Source: Dipylidium caninum (lineage: Eukaryota > Platyhelminthes > Cestoda > Cyclophyllidea > Dipylidiidae). From it: a stretch of 64,000 nucleotides of DNA. The position numbers and the translations under genes are program-made. Location: assembly GCA_017562135.1 (NCBI GenBank), contig QEYB01000290.1:496001-560000 (forward strand), in the 5' to 3' direction. Of this stretch, positions 14,001 through 28,276 are shown one piece after another (position 1 is the stretch's first letter; each line of letters opens with the position of its first letter). Below the pieces are notes generated by a model. That model was not told where the DNA came from. It saw only the letters and a program-made list of their open reading frames with translations, and searched no databases.

Positions 14001-17000
14001 GTTTGATTCGTGTGCCTTTTTTACCAATCTCCAACTTACAATTAGTCGTTTGTCTCCGATTAGTGCTCCTTCTGGCCGTTGACAACTTTTATTTTCAGGC
14101 GATAGAATTATGAAGTTCTATGGTTTCCCTAAACTCCACCTCAAATCCTCCATTTAATTTAGTCTACGGCCTGAGATGGTATTCCCACAGGCGACGAGAG
14201 TTTGCTTAATGCAGTTGTTTGTATCGTTTACAAAAGCACGTCTTTATGGGGAAATATCCCGCTTCTCTTTACAGGGTTTCAATCACTGACGCTGTCGCCC
14301 CTCATGTTGCCATTCAGTAGGGTTAAAATTCCCTCGCTTTACTCTTTCGCCTAAACCGTTGAATAAGTGTGAGAATGAGCTGTTGCAAAGTTGGCGCACT
14401 TTTGCCCAGTAGGACTGGGGCAGGAAGCCGGATGGGCTGTGTTACCTCAGGTCTTTGCTCCAACCTCTAATTCTTTTCTGCCGCCTTTATGTGAACGTTT
14501 CCCGCTCCCGCCTTCCGCCTCCACCACACGGTAGACAAAAAAGGTTGCGTAGGGGGGACAGGCGGTCGGTTGGACAAATTTATCAACCCCTCTTTTAGAG
14601 GATTAAGCTACTTTGAAGCGGCCTGATTTGGAAGTTGCATTTTTTGTCTGCACCGCCTTCCTCCAGCAGCCTGAAATCCTTGGGGAAGAGGGAAGAGAGA
14701 TGGAAAACATTCCTCCTGATATCCTCCCAATCGAAACAGGAAATACCGTGTCTATAGGGGGTGGAGAAACTCGCATATGTCGATGAATTTTAACCGCCTT
14801 TTCACTATTTCTCCCTCGGTTTGACTCCACGTCCACACAATTTCTCCCGTCATAATGAGCGTACTAAACACTATTTTTTCTTGAATTTCATATACTGACT
14901 AGTTGGCTTCTCAACCAGTCTGCTGACCTGGTCCCATTTTTCTACCGACGCTGTGTAATAAATGAAAACGACTGTTCTTCGGCACACAACTTCAGAATGC
15001 ATCACACTAACTATGTAAGGGGGAAGAGGAGTCACAGGAGTCTCTCATAAGTCGCTTCTCCTTGCCTTCACCCTACGACGGTGGAGTGACTGCTAAAAGC
15101 CACACTCACGAGACTCTAACGCACATCTCGATGTATTGCCTCATGAGAAACGACAATAAATGATGGAGGAGTTGGCCGCGAAAGTTTGTTTCATTTCCCG
15201 AGTATTCGGAGTGGTAAGGATGGTTTTCTGCGAGTACTTACTATCCATTCTTGTTTTGTCTCAAATATCCCTGACTTCATGCATGTTCGCATAAAATTAG
15301 GCATCCATCCATTCACTCCTTCCTCTCCTTCCTGCCTCTACCCACCTTTCCGCCCTCAATTTCGTTTTCTTTCATCGAAGTACGAGGGGATGGGTGGCGT
15401 TCTCATATATGATCATACTCGAGAAACTCCTAGTCAACCTGCCTAGGTTCGTGAAAAATTACTGGCGAAGAGAGAGAGAGAGAGAGAGGAAGGTATAATT
15501 GTTGCTGTCAGCATCTCATTTGCTTTCAACGATGGCCCGCCCCCTTTAGATTTTGCTGAAATCTAATTGAGGCTCTCCGGTTTATCCCCCTCAATGGATG
15601 CAGTGCCGCTCGACCCTTTGTCTCTTTAGTGGCGGTCGAAATTCGCCTAGTGGGTATTGTTGAGGGAGATTATAAACAAGAGTCTGGGTGGGGTGGCTGG
15701 GAAACTAAGAATAGCATGTTTTTTGGTAAAGAATAAAAATTTGCACAGCCGTAGGAACGTCGGTTATCCGTAGCCCATCAGTTTTACATAGAAACACTCA
15801 TTAATCAATCAAATTTCCAGACTTACTTTTTCGCTTTCTTCCTTCTCCTCTCCAGTCAGTGGCAATCAGATTTCCCAGAAATAATTCACGTCTCCCCATC
15901 CCGCTTGTCAGAGAGGAGATTGACAAATTTATATTGTATGTCCTCGTTATACAGGCAGTAGTCTGGACCTACGCCTCCTAACGATGTACCTACAATTGGC
16001 CCTGCCGGACCACCCTCTTGAATTCCTAATGTCAGAGAGCAATCATGAGGACACATTCACCTCGTTGGAACAGCTTCGGGACAACTTGGTCCAGGAGATA
16101 CTCTACCACCTGAATTCTATGCCGGAGAAACCCACTCACATCAGGTGAGTTCAAGATCTGACAAAAAAGTTGTCCATTGCTTTTGTAGACTGCTGTAGAC
16201 TGTACACTTCGTGGTTGCGTGGATTTGAGTAGAATAGTTGTAAAATAGAAGCCTTTTTGTTCCAAATCTCGGTCGATTTACACGATATTGTTTGGAAACG
16301 CGCTAATACTATTCAACAGTGACTCTTTCGGTAAACCAATGATGGGTGAATTGGGAGATGGATGATGCGCTCAGCTGCTCATTTCTCCAACCACCCACGC
16401 CTTATTCATGCAGTTCTTTTCAACAGTTGTTTACTTTGTTCAACGAAATTTGCCTCTTTTTTTGTTCCCCCTTCTCTCATTTTTTTAATCAAACGCCTCA
16501 GCGGTCGAGACCAATGCTTCGGTCTTGTGAACCAGTTCATTTCCCCTCCAACTGATCCAACCTCACCCGACCCCACCATCATCTCATTTCACAAACCCAC
16601 CCACACCCACACTCACACCCACTCGCACCACATCACACCACACCACACCACACCACACCACACCACACCACATCACATCACATCACATAACACCATACCG
16701 CACCACATACCGCGACCTGCACCGTACTATATTGTACCGTCTCGCTCCCCTCTCCCCTCTCATCTCTCTCTCTCGCCTCTCGCCTCGTTCTCCCTTTGTT
16801 TTCGCTTGTGTGACAACATCACACCCTTTCTCAAAGTGTTTTCCTGCCTCTCACCACGCCTTTGGGAGAGCATTCCCGCAGTCAACACTGCCGACATGCT
16901 GTGAGTGGTTCTGGTGTGAGCCACTGCGAGGCAGCCTCAAGTGGCGCCCTCACCGCCCTCAAGTGCCATGATCTCTTTGGTAACTTATCAACCAGTGTGT

Positions 17001-19191
17001 TCTTGTTTATGCGCCGCACTGGCAGATATAAACAAGTTTGGTGTGCAACCGAAACTGTCGACACATAGTAAACGGGCGATGAGATGGCTTTACTGTCTTC
17101 GGTTTCTCCGCTGGCACGGAATGCAGGCGGGCAGAAGGCAGACGAAGAGACTGACTGAGTGACTGAGTAACGGAGTGACTGACGGACGTCGCCAGAGCCG
17201 CCGATGGGATGGAGGACGTTTAAGGCAACAAACTGGTTGAAGTATGAAGGAGTTAAAATGGGCATAAGTGATGTAGAGTGACGATGAGGAGAAAGAGGAG
17301 AGGGATTTGAGGGGGTGAAAGGAGCACCTTTTTGATAATCAACGGAGACGACATGAATGGCGCAATCGGTGTTAGGTGAAAAAAGGATAAAACATCCAGA
17401 GGTAAACGGATGGATGGGTTGTTAGGCCGTTGCCCCGGAGTGAATGGCAGCCCATTTGTTGTCGCTTAATTGGTTGCTGTATGGCTTGGTGGTGTGAGGC
17501 CATGCCGCGGAAATGATTTTGACAAGAATGAGTGAAGGAGTAAGTGACTGACAGATGAATTTCAATGAAAAGATTGGAATCAGTGTATTTAGTTCATCGT
17601 GTGGGTTAATGACGAATCGACTGAGTGGACGATCGACCTTGAAAGTAGGTCGGAGAAGAGTGAAAGAAGACTGAACTCCCTACATTAATCCACACTTGAA
17701 CCAATAACTCGATGAATATCCGACCGAATAGATAAATGAACAGTTGACAAAATCTAAACCTTATTGCCATTTTCCTGCTCGTGTCTCTTATGTTGGTGTA
17801 AAAGGAAGGAAGTGGTTCCTTTTCTCCCATTACCACGGTTAGAAAAGCAATTTTCATGGCTATATTCCTACTGTTTGTGCGGGCGTCGGTGTGTGCTAAT
17901 CGAAGGGAAATGTCTTACTTCGTCGATTAAGGGGCAATTTTGCCCTAGAAAATGGCCGAATAGTACAGGTGTGTGTAGTTGCCTGTTGATAGATAAATTG
18001 CTCAAGAATAATTCTATCCCTCGTCTTGCTTTGGCCCACCTCCATTTGTCCTTGTCTCCTTTTACACTTTCCCCAAAACGTGCAAAATACACCCAAGTGT
18101 TTCGTCCACGCTGTGCTCATCTCTTGCTAGTCAGGGAAGGGGAAAAGCCTCGAAATACGAGAGTTGTCATTGTAACAAGGCAAAACTTTTATTCCTACTG
18201 TTGTGATGTTGATCTTTTTTCACAGAAAATATATATGGTTGTGCTCGGTACTCTTTCTTAATTTGTTCTCACTTTCGATGTGCTGCCTTTTCTTTCTCAG
18301 CTTCATTGGACATAGCTTGGGATGCGTGCTAATCCGAGCGGCGTTAGCCAGCCCTCTACTGGCCTTCCTCTACCCACAACTGCACACCTTCCTCTCTTTT
18401 TGCGGTCCGCACTTGGGCACGCTGTATAGCACCTCGGGCCTCGTCTCAATGGGCATGTGGGCATTGCAGAAACTGAAGAAGTCGCGCAGTTTACTTCAAC
18501 TACGTCTGCGTGATCATCCTGATCCTCGAGAGACCTTTATGTATGCGCTTAGCTCCACAGAGGGCATTGATCGCTTCCGCTACCTCCTGCTTGTTGCCAG
18601 TCCTCAGGACCACTATGTACCACACCACTCGAGTCGTATTGAACTCTGTCGCGCGGCTCTCCAGGATCCCTCGGAGATTGGTTCGTTGTCATTAATTGTC
18701 TGTCTTCGCTGCACACCTGACTTAGTAATTAGTGGGACCACCTTAGATGCCATCATAAATGAATACTTAAATTTGACGATTTGCAGCACAGTCGTCATGA
18801 AAGTAGCGTTTTATAATCTCATATTCTTGTTAGTAATGACGCAAATTCAGTAGTTCTTTAAATACTGGTAGGTACGGTGTACATGGAAATGTTGACGAAC
18901 ATTCTTCAAAGGATTATCAAAAGCAGTCGCACGACCGTGGTACGATACGATGTCCATTACGAGGTGCAGAGCTCAGCCAACCACTTCATTGGACGAGCTG
19001 CACACATCGCTGTCCTTGATTCCGATGTTTTCATGGAGAAGTTTTTCTGCGTCTCCGCAGCCAGGTATTTTCGTTGCGATGAAAGTGACAGTTGCTGTCC
19101 TAATGGCGAACTAGGAAACAAGGACTCTTCCGCTTCCCCCACCTCCCTCGCTTCTCAATTTTCCTTCGTCAACGGAGGTATGTACTATTAG
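2072..19191 (+). CDS. FAM135: FAM135 protein (DUF3657 + DUF676 serine hydrolase), 19 exons
   Basis: Exons: 2072-2148, 2195-2512, 2655-2828, 2894-2990, 3235-3370, 4420-4445, 4737-4892, 4967-5040, 5133-5283, 6677-6797, 7157-7580, 9016-9531, 11536-11989, 12633-12743, 12804-12863, 13117-13486, 15955-16144, 18301-18680, 18872-19191. Together they give 4,155 nt, an uninterrupted 1,384-residue frame in the FAM135A/B size range. The N-terminus has the family motif NIDLFQRG. Exon 3 has [19 protein letters not shown]. Exon 9 encodes [17 protein letters not shown]. Residues ~300-960 are variable and low-complexity, with a CPYCG knuckle in exon 12. The alpha/beta-hydrolase domain spans exons 16-19: [11 protein letters not shown], nucleophile elbow GHSLG (Ser ~1157), candidate acid Asp in PQDHYVP (~1255) and His in [10 protein letters not shown] (~1323). 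The family is annotated as putative lipase/esterase; substrate is unknown. The 26-nt exon 6 and the GTTCTC donor of exon 15 are the least certain pieces. Introns of 1-2 kb hold the repeats listed separately. Confidence 0.93.
7975..8945 (+). repeat. dispersed ~1 kb repeat, copy A (FAM135 intron 11)
   Basis: This stretch and the reverse complement of about 16420-17400 are the same sequence. Near-identical blocks include the region around 8136-8410 and the block around 8840-8900. Similarity decays at both edges, so the ends are approximate. It contains a GT-rich pentamer tract in the middle and no credible coding frame; frames open in both copies are simply the shared repeat. I cannot see terminal inverted repeats, a poly(A) tail or clear target-site duplications, so the element class is open (MITE, solo LTR or another non-autonomous element). 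Confidence 0.85.
8645..8785 (+). repeat. GGTGT/GGTCT pentamer tandem repeat
   Basis: Tandem pentamers of the form GGTGT with GGTCT variants, grading into GGGTGTGA-like units. It lies inside repeat copy A; the equivalent tract in copy B differs in length and variants, as expected for a fast-evolving satellite. Confidence 0.9.
15469..15489 (+). repeat. (GA)n microsatellite
   Basis: About ten GA dinucleotides in the FAM135 intron between exons 16 and 17. A shorter CT run lies at 10918-10931 in another intron of the gene. Confidence 0.9.
16420..17400 (-). repeat. dispersed ~1 kb repeat, copy B (FAM135 intron 17), inverted
   Basis: Reverse-complement copy of 7975-8945, in the intron between exons 17 and 18 of the same gene. 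Translating the matched section in one arbitrary frame gives peptides that differ at only a few positions per 100, so the core identity is high. Part of the divergence lies in the CACCA pentamer tract (about 16590-16728). The two copies form a long inverted repeat with a ~7.5 kb spacer that contains exons 12-17. Confidence 0.85.
16590..16728 (+). repeat. CACCA/CATCA pentamer tandem repeat
   Basis: Tandem CACCA units with CATCA variants inside repeat copy B; it is the complement of the GGTGT tract in copy A. Confidence 0.9.
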
Positions 19192-22309
<3,118 letters not shown>

Positions 22310-23293
22310 GAGGAGGAATTTTATTTTTGGCCAAGCAATTCTAAACTTTCCTTAGAATGAATGAAGACATGTCTTCTCACCACCAGCAATCGTTTCATCA
22401 CTTCATCGTTCTTTCTCATCCTTTTAAACTTATCTCACAACTCCCATTGCTTGGATGGATTTAATAGATTGCACTCACTTTTAATGATGCCTCCGAGGAG
22501 GACGAGAGGGAAGATGGGGAAGTGACAGACTCCATAAACCTGCCTCCTCATGGCGTTTTGGAAGCTGTTGGCATTAGCGATGTAACAGATTTGGTGTTTA
22601 TAGGGGTCAAAATGGGTTTTAGGGGCACGGGAAGCACACCGGTGACGGGATGAAAGTGCTGCCCAAGTTTCCATCGCCTCCTTTACACTCTGGGGGAGCA
22701 GCTAACAAGAAACTGCCTTAAATGCTCTGAGGAAAATGGGAAGGGGCGGGGTGAACGGCGAAATGAGGAGGATTGATGGAGACAGCTATTGAAGCAAGCA
22801 TTGAAAAAAGTTATTCCTCCGCGTGCGTCAACCTACTTTTAGCTTGGAGAGTTCAAGAAGAACCCTCGAATGAAAGACCATCATTTGGGAAATTAAGGTA
22901 TTTTAAGTGCGTCAAAATATTGTCTTTGCTGAATTGCTGACAGGCAGTTTACGAGTGGACGCATCTTCTGGGCGTGGAGATTCGAAGACAAATCCTGGCC
23001 AGTGGTCGGGGCGTCACGATTTGAAAAATCACGAGAGTAATGTGAAGCTTGTCACTGGAAATGTCTGATGACGTGGATGATGGGGAGATCGATGATGTTG
23101 ATTTGTCGGGTTACACTCGAGTTTCACAGACACTCCAAAAGCCGGTGAACTGGTTAAGGTTAGATAAGAAGTGGGAGATGCCCTCCTAACAGGGCGAAGG
23201 AAGCTAGAGCACCGGTCTTCGTCTTCTATGCCAGTGGAAGACAGAATCACGCGAATTTCATCCGAGCTCTAATTGATTAACGTGACTTTTAAA
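22310..23293. other. intergenic stretch, no gene recognised
   Basis: Spacer between the calcyphosine-like gene and the TSP1/Ig gene. Open frames here are short, carry no known motif and lack splice partners. No RNA gene or repeat seen. Confidence 0.5.
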
Positions 23294-25001
23294 ATGCAAC
23301 ATAAATTCAACTACTTTGTTATCTTACTCCTAACCGCCTCACTTTGCCTACTCCAAATTTCACTCGCCGCTTTCAATTGGAGCGTGTGGTCGGCCTGGCC
23401 AGTTACTTGCTCACAGACCTGTGGCGAAGGACGAAGATGTCGCAGTCGCCAGTGTTTAGATGGATTTGGTAAAATCAGAAACGTCACCAAATGCGCCGGA
23501 AGTGGCGAGGAGTGTATGACTTGTGTTGTGACCAGCAAGTGCCCTCGCCAGCCCGGTTGGAGTTCATGGGATGAGTGGAGTGACTGTGTCCTCAACGAGT
23601 CAAAAAGTAAAGTCAAACCCGACTCTCGGGGTTGTTTACCTGGAACGAAATTCCGTTCCCGATTGTGTAATAATCCACCCCCGGATCCGGGTCCTAATTC
23701 CATTTACTGTTCTGGAGTGAGTCGGGAGGTGAAGTCCTGCCCATACGGTTGTCCGGATGCTCCACAAATCGACGACTTTAATTTAAAAGAACGGATCAAG
23801 CAACAAGTGCTTAAGGATCATCTCGCCATGCGGGTGAGGAGGAAATCGTCTAAGGATTATGCTGATGCAGTGGTGCTTCGTGCTCCTGGTGACGAAGTCC
23901 AATTTGATTGTAATAGCGAAGCCTACAGATTTGCTAAAGACACAATCGAGGCTAGGGCGTTAAGTCTATCAAGCATGAATTTACCTATTCGAAAGGTGGC
24001 CATTTTCTGGCAACTGGGGGGCCGAACTGTAGCCGCTGACGATAACTATGTGGCCAGTAAACAAAAGCGTATAACTTTACCGAATAAAGAACTGGTTGAG
24101 GAGGAATCGCAATGGATATCGCGGCTTGAAAGAACCTCTCCAGTGATTCAGGGTACTAAACTAATTCTGTCTGACTTAAAAGCCCACGACACAGGACTTT
24201 ACACATGCCACATCAAGGTGAGCAATGAGGAGTGGCTAGCCCACCTTCTACTCCCTCATTGTTCTGGGGCAACAGTTTTCAGCACCAGCGCAGATGCCCT
24301 TCTACCTGCATTCCAATGTCGGCGAATGGAGTGCCTTCGAGAAGAGCCAAGTCCACTGGTACGACGCCGCGAGGATTCAGTGGAACCTTAATGGGGAACC
24401 CATGTTTACCGATCTCGCTATCCGTTCACGAGCGAGGATTCGACTTATTCCGTATTTAAGTAGCAACCTACAAGGCCAATGGGATTGTCATCTTATTGTA
24501 CCATTACCCGACGCACCTACAGTCCAGGCATCAAGAAACGTAACCTTTTCATCACAATTCCTCGTCAACAGCTTCTTCTTGCGGGTAACTCCTAGACCTC
24601 CCAGTTTATGGGAGTTGGGAGATAGACCTGCGCGAGTCTCGCGACTTCGACTAGTGGCGCTAATATTGACCGTAGCCAGTTTTGCACTTTTTTTAGCGGT
24701 AGCGCTGACGGTTTGGGCAGTGTGGAGGTGGGTTCAAAAGACACCGGAATTGAATCAGTTGCAGAGTGAAGTGGAGGAGGTCGTTGATGATAGAACTCGG
24801 CTTTTCATCAATGCCAGACAAGAGGCACGTAAAAGGTACCGCATTTTACTACCATTCGTGCAAGCAAAGATGCGAGAAATCAGCGAATTGAGAAAGAATC
24901 CTCCATCGGAAGAAAGGACAATGTTACAGCAGCCCCGTGTTGCGACGGATACAATCAACGGTAAGAGTGAGAATAAAGAAGATTTGCAGTCCAAACGGTG
25001 A
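23294..25001 (+). CDS. TSP1/Ig-like single-pass membrane protein, 2 exons
   Basis: Exons 23294-24217 and 24276-25001, joined in phase 0 across a 58-nt intron, give 549 residues. The upstream in-frame TTG was not used because the first ATG sits directly before a hydrophobic signal peptide (residues ~1-26). A thrombospondin type-1 repeat starts at WSVWSAW (CSQTCGEGRRCRSRQC). A second WSSWDEWSDC segment follows (~residues 90-155). Next comes an Ig-like segment ending with the classic DTGLYTC, then a second Ig-like segment with QGQWDCHL. A transmembrane helix lies at ~435-457. The ~90-residue cytoplasmic tail is charged and probably helical (QSEVEEVVDDRTR). This suggests a cell-surface adhesion or signalling receptor. 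FAM187-like or UNC5-like proteins are the nearest ideas, but no family is assigned. Confidence 0.8.
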
Positions 25002-25620
25002 AGATAAAGGGAATGAAAAGGTTAATCCAAAGTTAAAATTTGGCATCCCCTAAAGTGAGAGGACGCATAAGTGCAGGAAATGTTCTGCCATCACAGACAT
25101 AACGAATGAAAAATATATGCAAATTCATTCGAAATATAAATGTGAAACACGATGTGTTCTTCGTGTCATATGGAAGAGTTGCTCGTAAAACGAAAATTTG
25201 TTACGCATTGTAGTAGAGACCGCATTTTTAAGGTATGATATTGGGGGTGGGGGTGAGTGAAGATCTCAGCTTAATCAACTTGCAAGGGATATTAATTGAA
25301 TAGATTGGTTATGACAACTAATGTGGACCGGTTAGAAGTGCGTTAAGTGCATATCGTCGTTTCTGGTGCATTTAAAGTCTTAGATCTGTAATCCAGATTG
25401 TATAATCTTACGCCTTGGAGCAAGATTACCACAAGCAAATCTTGATACAAATCGCCATTGCCTAAGATGTTGCAATGAACCATAACATTATACATTTAAC
25501 ATAGCCCTTAATTACCAATTTTATACAAAATTGCGTATAATACAACGAGTTAGGATCAAACATTTCATAGATGCGCATGATTACTTTTTGTTGTAACCTA
25601 CTTCAGGTTTAGCGCAAGAG
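25002..25620. other. intergenic stretch, no gene recognised
   Basis: AT-rich spacer holding the presumed 3' UTR of the TSP1/Ig gene and the NOP56 5' flank. Nothing else recognised. Confidence 0.5.
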
Positions 25621-27518
25621 ATGAAGGTGGGTGCATGTTTTTCCGTTTCACACTGGAAACACTATAGAGCAGAGTACTGTTTCTTTTCGAACATGCATCT
25701 GGCTACGCTATTTTCGGTACAAAGTTACACCAGGTCTCTGCGGTTGTTGAACGACTACCGGAAATTGCTGATAACCACGAACTATTCTCAGGAACATTTA
25801 AACTTTCGAGCATTTGCACCCTTTACGTCGGCAGAGAACGCTTTAGAAAATTGCAACTCAGTTTCGGAGAGTATTGTTCACGACGACCTCCATAATTTCC
25901 TCATCTCTAATCTCTCAGTCGAAAAACCAGTGTTCTTATGCGTTTCGGAGCGCAAATTAGCAGATGCCATCAAATCGCTCGAAACCGGGCTGCCCGAGTG
26001 CGTCCAAGTTATATCAGACGCAATTACAGCCGATATTTTTCGCAAAATCCGTGAGTTCTTTCCCCTTTACGTAGCTGAGTTATCGCATTTCGCGGCATCG
26101 CAAGCTCAAATTGGTCTTGGGCACAGTTACTCCCGCGCTAAAGTCAAGTTCAATGTGAACAGGTTTGGTTTTTAATAAATTATTAATCTTATTAGAGATG
26201 ATAATATGGTTATCCACACAATTAGTTTGCTTGATCAAATGGATAAGGACATTAACACCTTCTCTATGCGCATCAGGGAGTGGTTTTCGTATCACTTTCC
26301 TGAATTGGCCAAGCTTGTTCCGGAAAGTGCGAATTTTATCAAACTGGTTAATGTAATTCGCAGCCGTGATCACTTAAACGAGAATTCATTGGAAGAGATC
26401 GAGGAGGTTATTCAAAATCATGAAAAAGCCGTAGCAATTCTTGAGGCAGCCAAGACATCGATGGGTAATTTTTTCAGTTTTTGTCAAATAATTTCCCTTA
26501 GGCTTCGATGTAACTGACCAGGATGTGGAGAATCTGGCTTATTTCACCAAGCGCATCCAGACTTTTATGGAACGTCGTGCGAAAGCCTACGTCTATCTTG
26601 TTAGTAAATTGACCAGCGTTGCACCGAATCTCAGTACCCTTATTGGTAGCCAGGTGGCTGCCCGTCTAATTTCTCATGCTGGTTCGCTGACTAACCTGGC
26701 AAAGTTCCCCGCGTCTACCATACAAATTCTGGGTGCAGAAAAGGCTCTTTTTCGAGCACTGAAAACTCGTGGTCGTACGCCTAAATATGGACTCATTTTT
26801 CACACTTCTTACATCGGTCGAGCGGCCAAAGAGAATAAAGGCAGGATCTCTCGGTTCTTGGCAGCTAAATGCGCTCTCGCAACGCGAATTGATTGCTTTA
26901 GTGACGTTTTATGCGATGTCTATGGGCAACACCTTAAGAAGCAGGTTGAGGATCGTTTGGAATATTTTGAAAGTGGTGTCATGCCTATAACCAATGCAGA
27001 AGCGATGGCGGCGGCTGTCAAAGAGGTTGGGATTTTCCCGTTTTACGATCTTTACCCCTAATACACCGGGATTGACATTACCTTTGTTGTAGGCAAATCG
27101 AGTGATTGCCAAATTGAAGAAGAGGGCTGTCGCTACCGTGAATGGGTCGCCGTCGCCGAATATTGACTTGTACAGATCGAACAACACTGTCGAGGTGAAA
27201 TCGAAGGGGAAAGAAAAAAAGAAAAAGCGGAGCACGTCAGAGAGTGCGGAGGTAGAAGAGTCTGTTGGGGTGGAAGTAGAAAAGGCTGTGGAGACTGAGG
27301 CGGACAATGCAAAAAAGAAGAAGCGGAAGCACGAGGAGGTTGTCGAGGAGGAAGGGGTAGATTGTGTCGACGAAATGATTCAAAAAAAGAGGAAAATGGA
27401 GGAATCAAATGGAGAATGTGGGGAAGAAAGGGTGGTTGTTGATTCTGTTATTGGAATTGAGAATGAAAAGAGGAAAAAGAAGAAGAAGAAGAAGGTTAAA
27501 CTGGGGCACGCTAACTAA
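25621..27518 (+). CDS. NOP56: NOP56, core protein of box C/D snoRNPs, 5 exons
   Basis: Exons: 25621-25630, 25675-26162, 26196-26464, 26502-27025, 27093-27518. The 10-nt first exon is needed to reach the family N-terminus: ATG AAG GTG G joins TA CTG to read MKVVLFLFEHASGYAIF. The Nop domain is unmistakable: GLGHSYSRAKVKFNVNR, SLLDQMDKDINTFSMRIREW, then ISHAGSLTNLAKFPAST and ILGAEKALFRALKTRG. The C-terminus is a nucleolar lysine-rich tail (several KKKKR blocks). The protein scaffolds fibrillarin and NOP58 on C/D guide RNAs for 2'-O-methylation of rRNA in the nucleolus. Odd point: the N-terminal frame (VERLPEIADNHELFSGTFKL) and the frame that follows (AFAPFTSAENALEN) are offset by one base near 25804-25808. 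Introns are 33, 37, 44 and 67 nt. Confidence 0.95.
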
Positions 27519-28276
27519 GCATTCTTGTGCCCCGTTTAACGTGTCATGGCGACTTACTTTGTGTACATTCGTCGTTTCTGCGTGTTGGTATTTACAATCC
27601 TGTTTAAATATTCTGGTTTCTGGCACAGTTGCAATTGCTTCTAAAGTGTAAGTCGGCAGACAGCGACTTGTGTCGAGGTTATACGAGGCGGACAAAGCAC
27701 TTCCCGGAACCTGTTCATCCCTCCGCCGTTCTCGCGTCCATTACTAGAATGAGCATTCAAACGCACGGCGGTAGCCGAGGGGTCCCAACTACGTTGACAT
27801 CGCTCTTTCTCGGGAAACACAAAGCTCGTTCGGACTGTCGGTGAAGCTCTCTGGGTTTGGATATAACCCCTTCCATCTCACGTCGACGGTAGTTGAGTAG
27901 TGCTGCAGTTTTCAAGTCGTCTCCCCCTCGAAGTCACTTACGTTTTGTAATCTGTTCAGTAGAGTTCCCAATAAAACGAGCGCTTCTTATCGGGTGGGGA
28001 TAAGGGTGGAAATCCTCCATCTTTTCACCGCAGTCTCGAAGACGGTGGACATCTGTCGTCTAAAACTCCACCACGGCTCTCATCTGCGTCCACCCAACTT
28101 CAGGGCTCTGTTGGTGTTTAGATGTTAAGGCCACAACGAACCAAAGAGGTGCGCCACCCCGCATCAAAAAGAACTCGAGGTACAGAAGGTACTCGTATTA
28201 TGTAAGAATGGAAGGGGGAGGTGGGGGTGGGGGTGGGAGTCCCAACGGTTACAATAAGAATGATGATGAGCCCAAC
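27519..28276. other. convergent intergenic stretch between NOP56 and NCBP1
   Basis: Holds the 3' ends of two convergent genes. A 215-nt open frame at 27629-27844 has no recognised motif. A polypurine/polypyrimidine tract with a run of GGGGGT-like units lies at ~28210-28240. No RNA gene identified. Confidence 0.5.

Noticed and set aside
16882..17265. 127-residue open frame on the minus strand, similar to one at 8136-8450
   Set aside because: The similarity comes from the two inverted copies of the non-coding repeat; there is no start context, splice support or known domain.
25731..25788. 58-nt GTCTCT..TCAG segment as an intron of NOP56
   Set aside because: It would restore the frame but would delete residues that align without a gap to the conserved N-terminus; kept only as an alternative to an indel.
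27629..27844. 71-residue open frame between NOP56 and NCBP1
   Set aside because: Short, no motif; considered as an rRNA or snRNA fragment but no recognisable conserved core.
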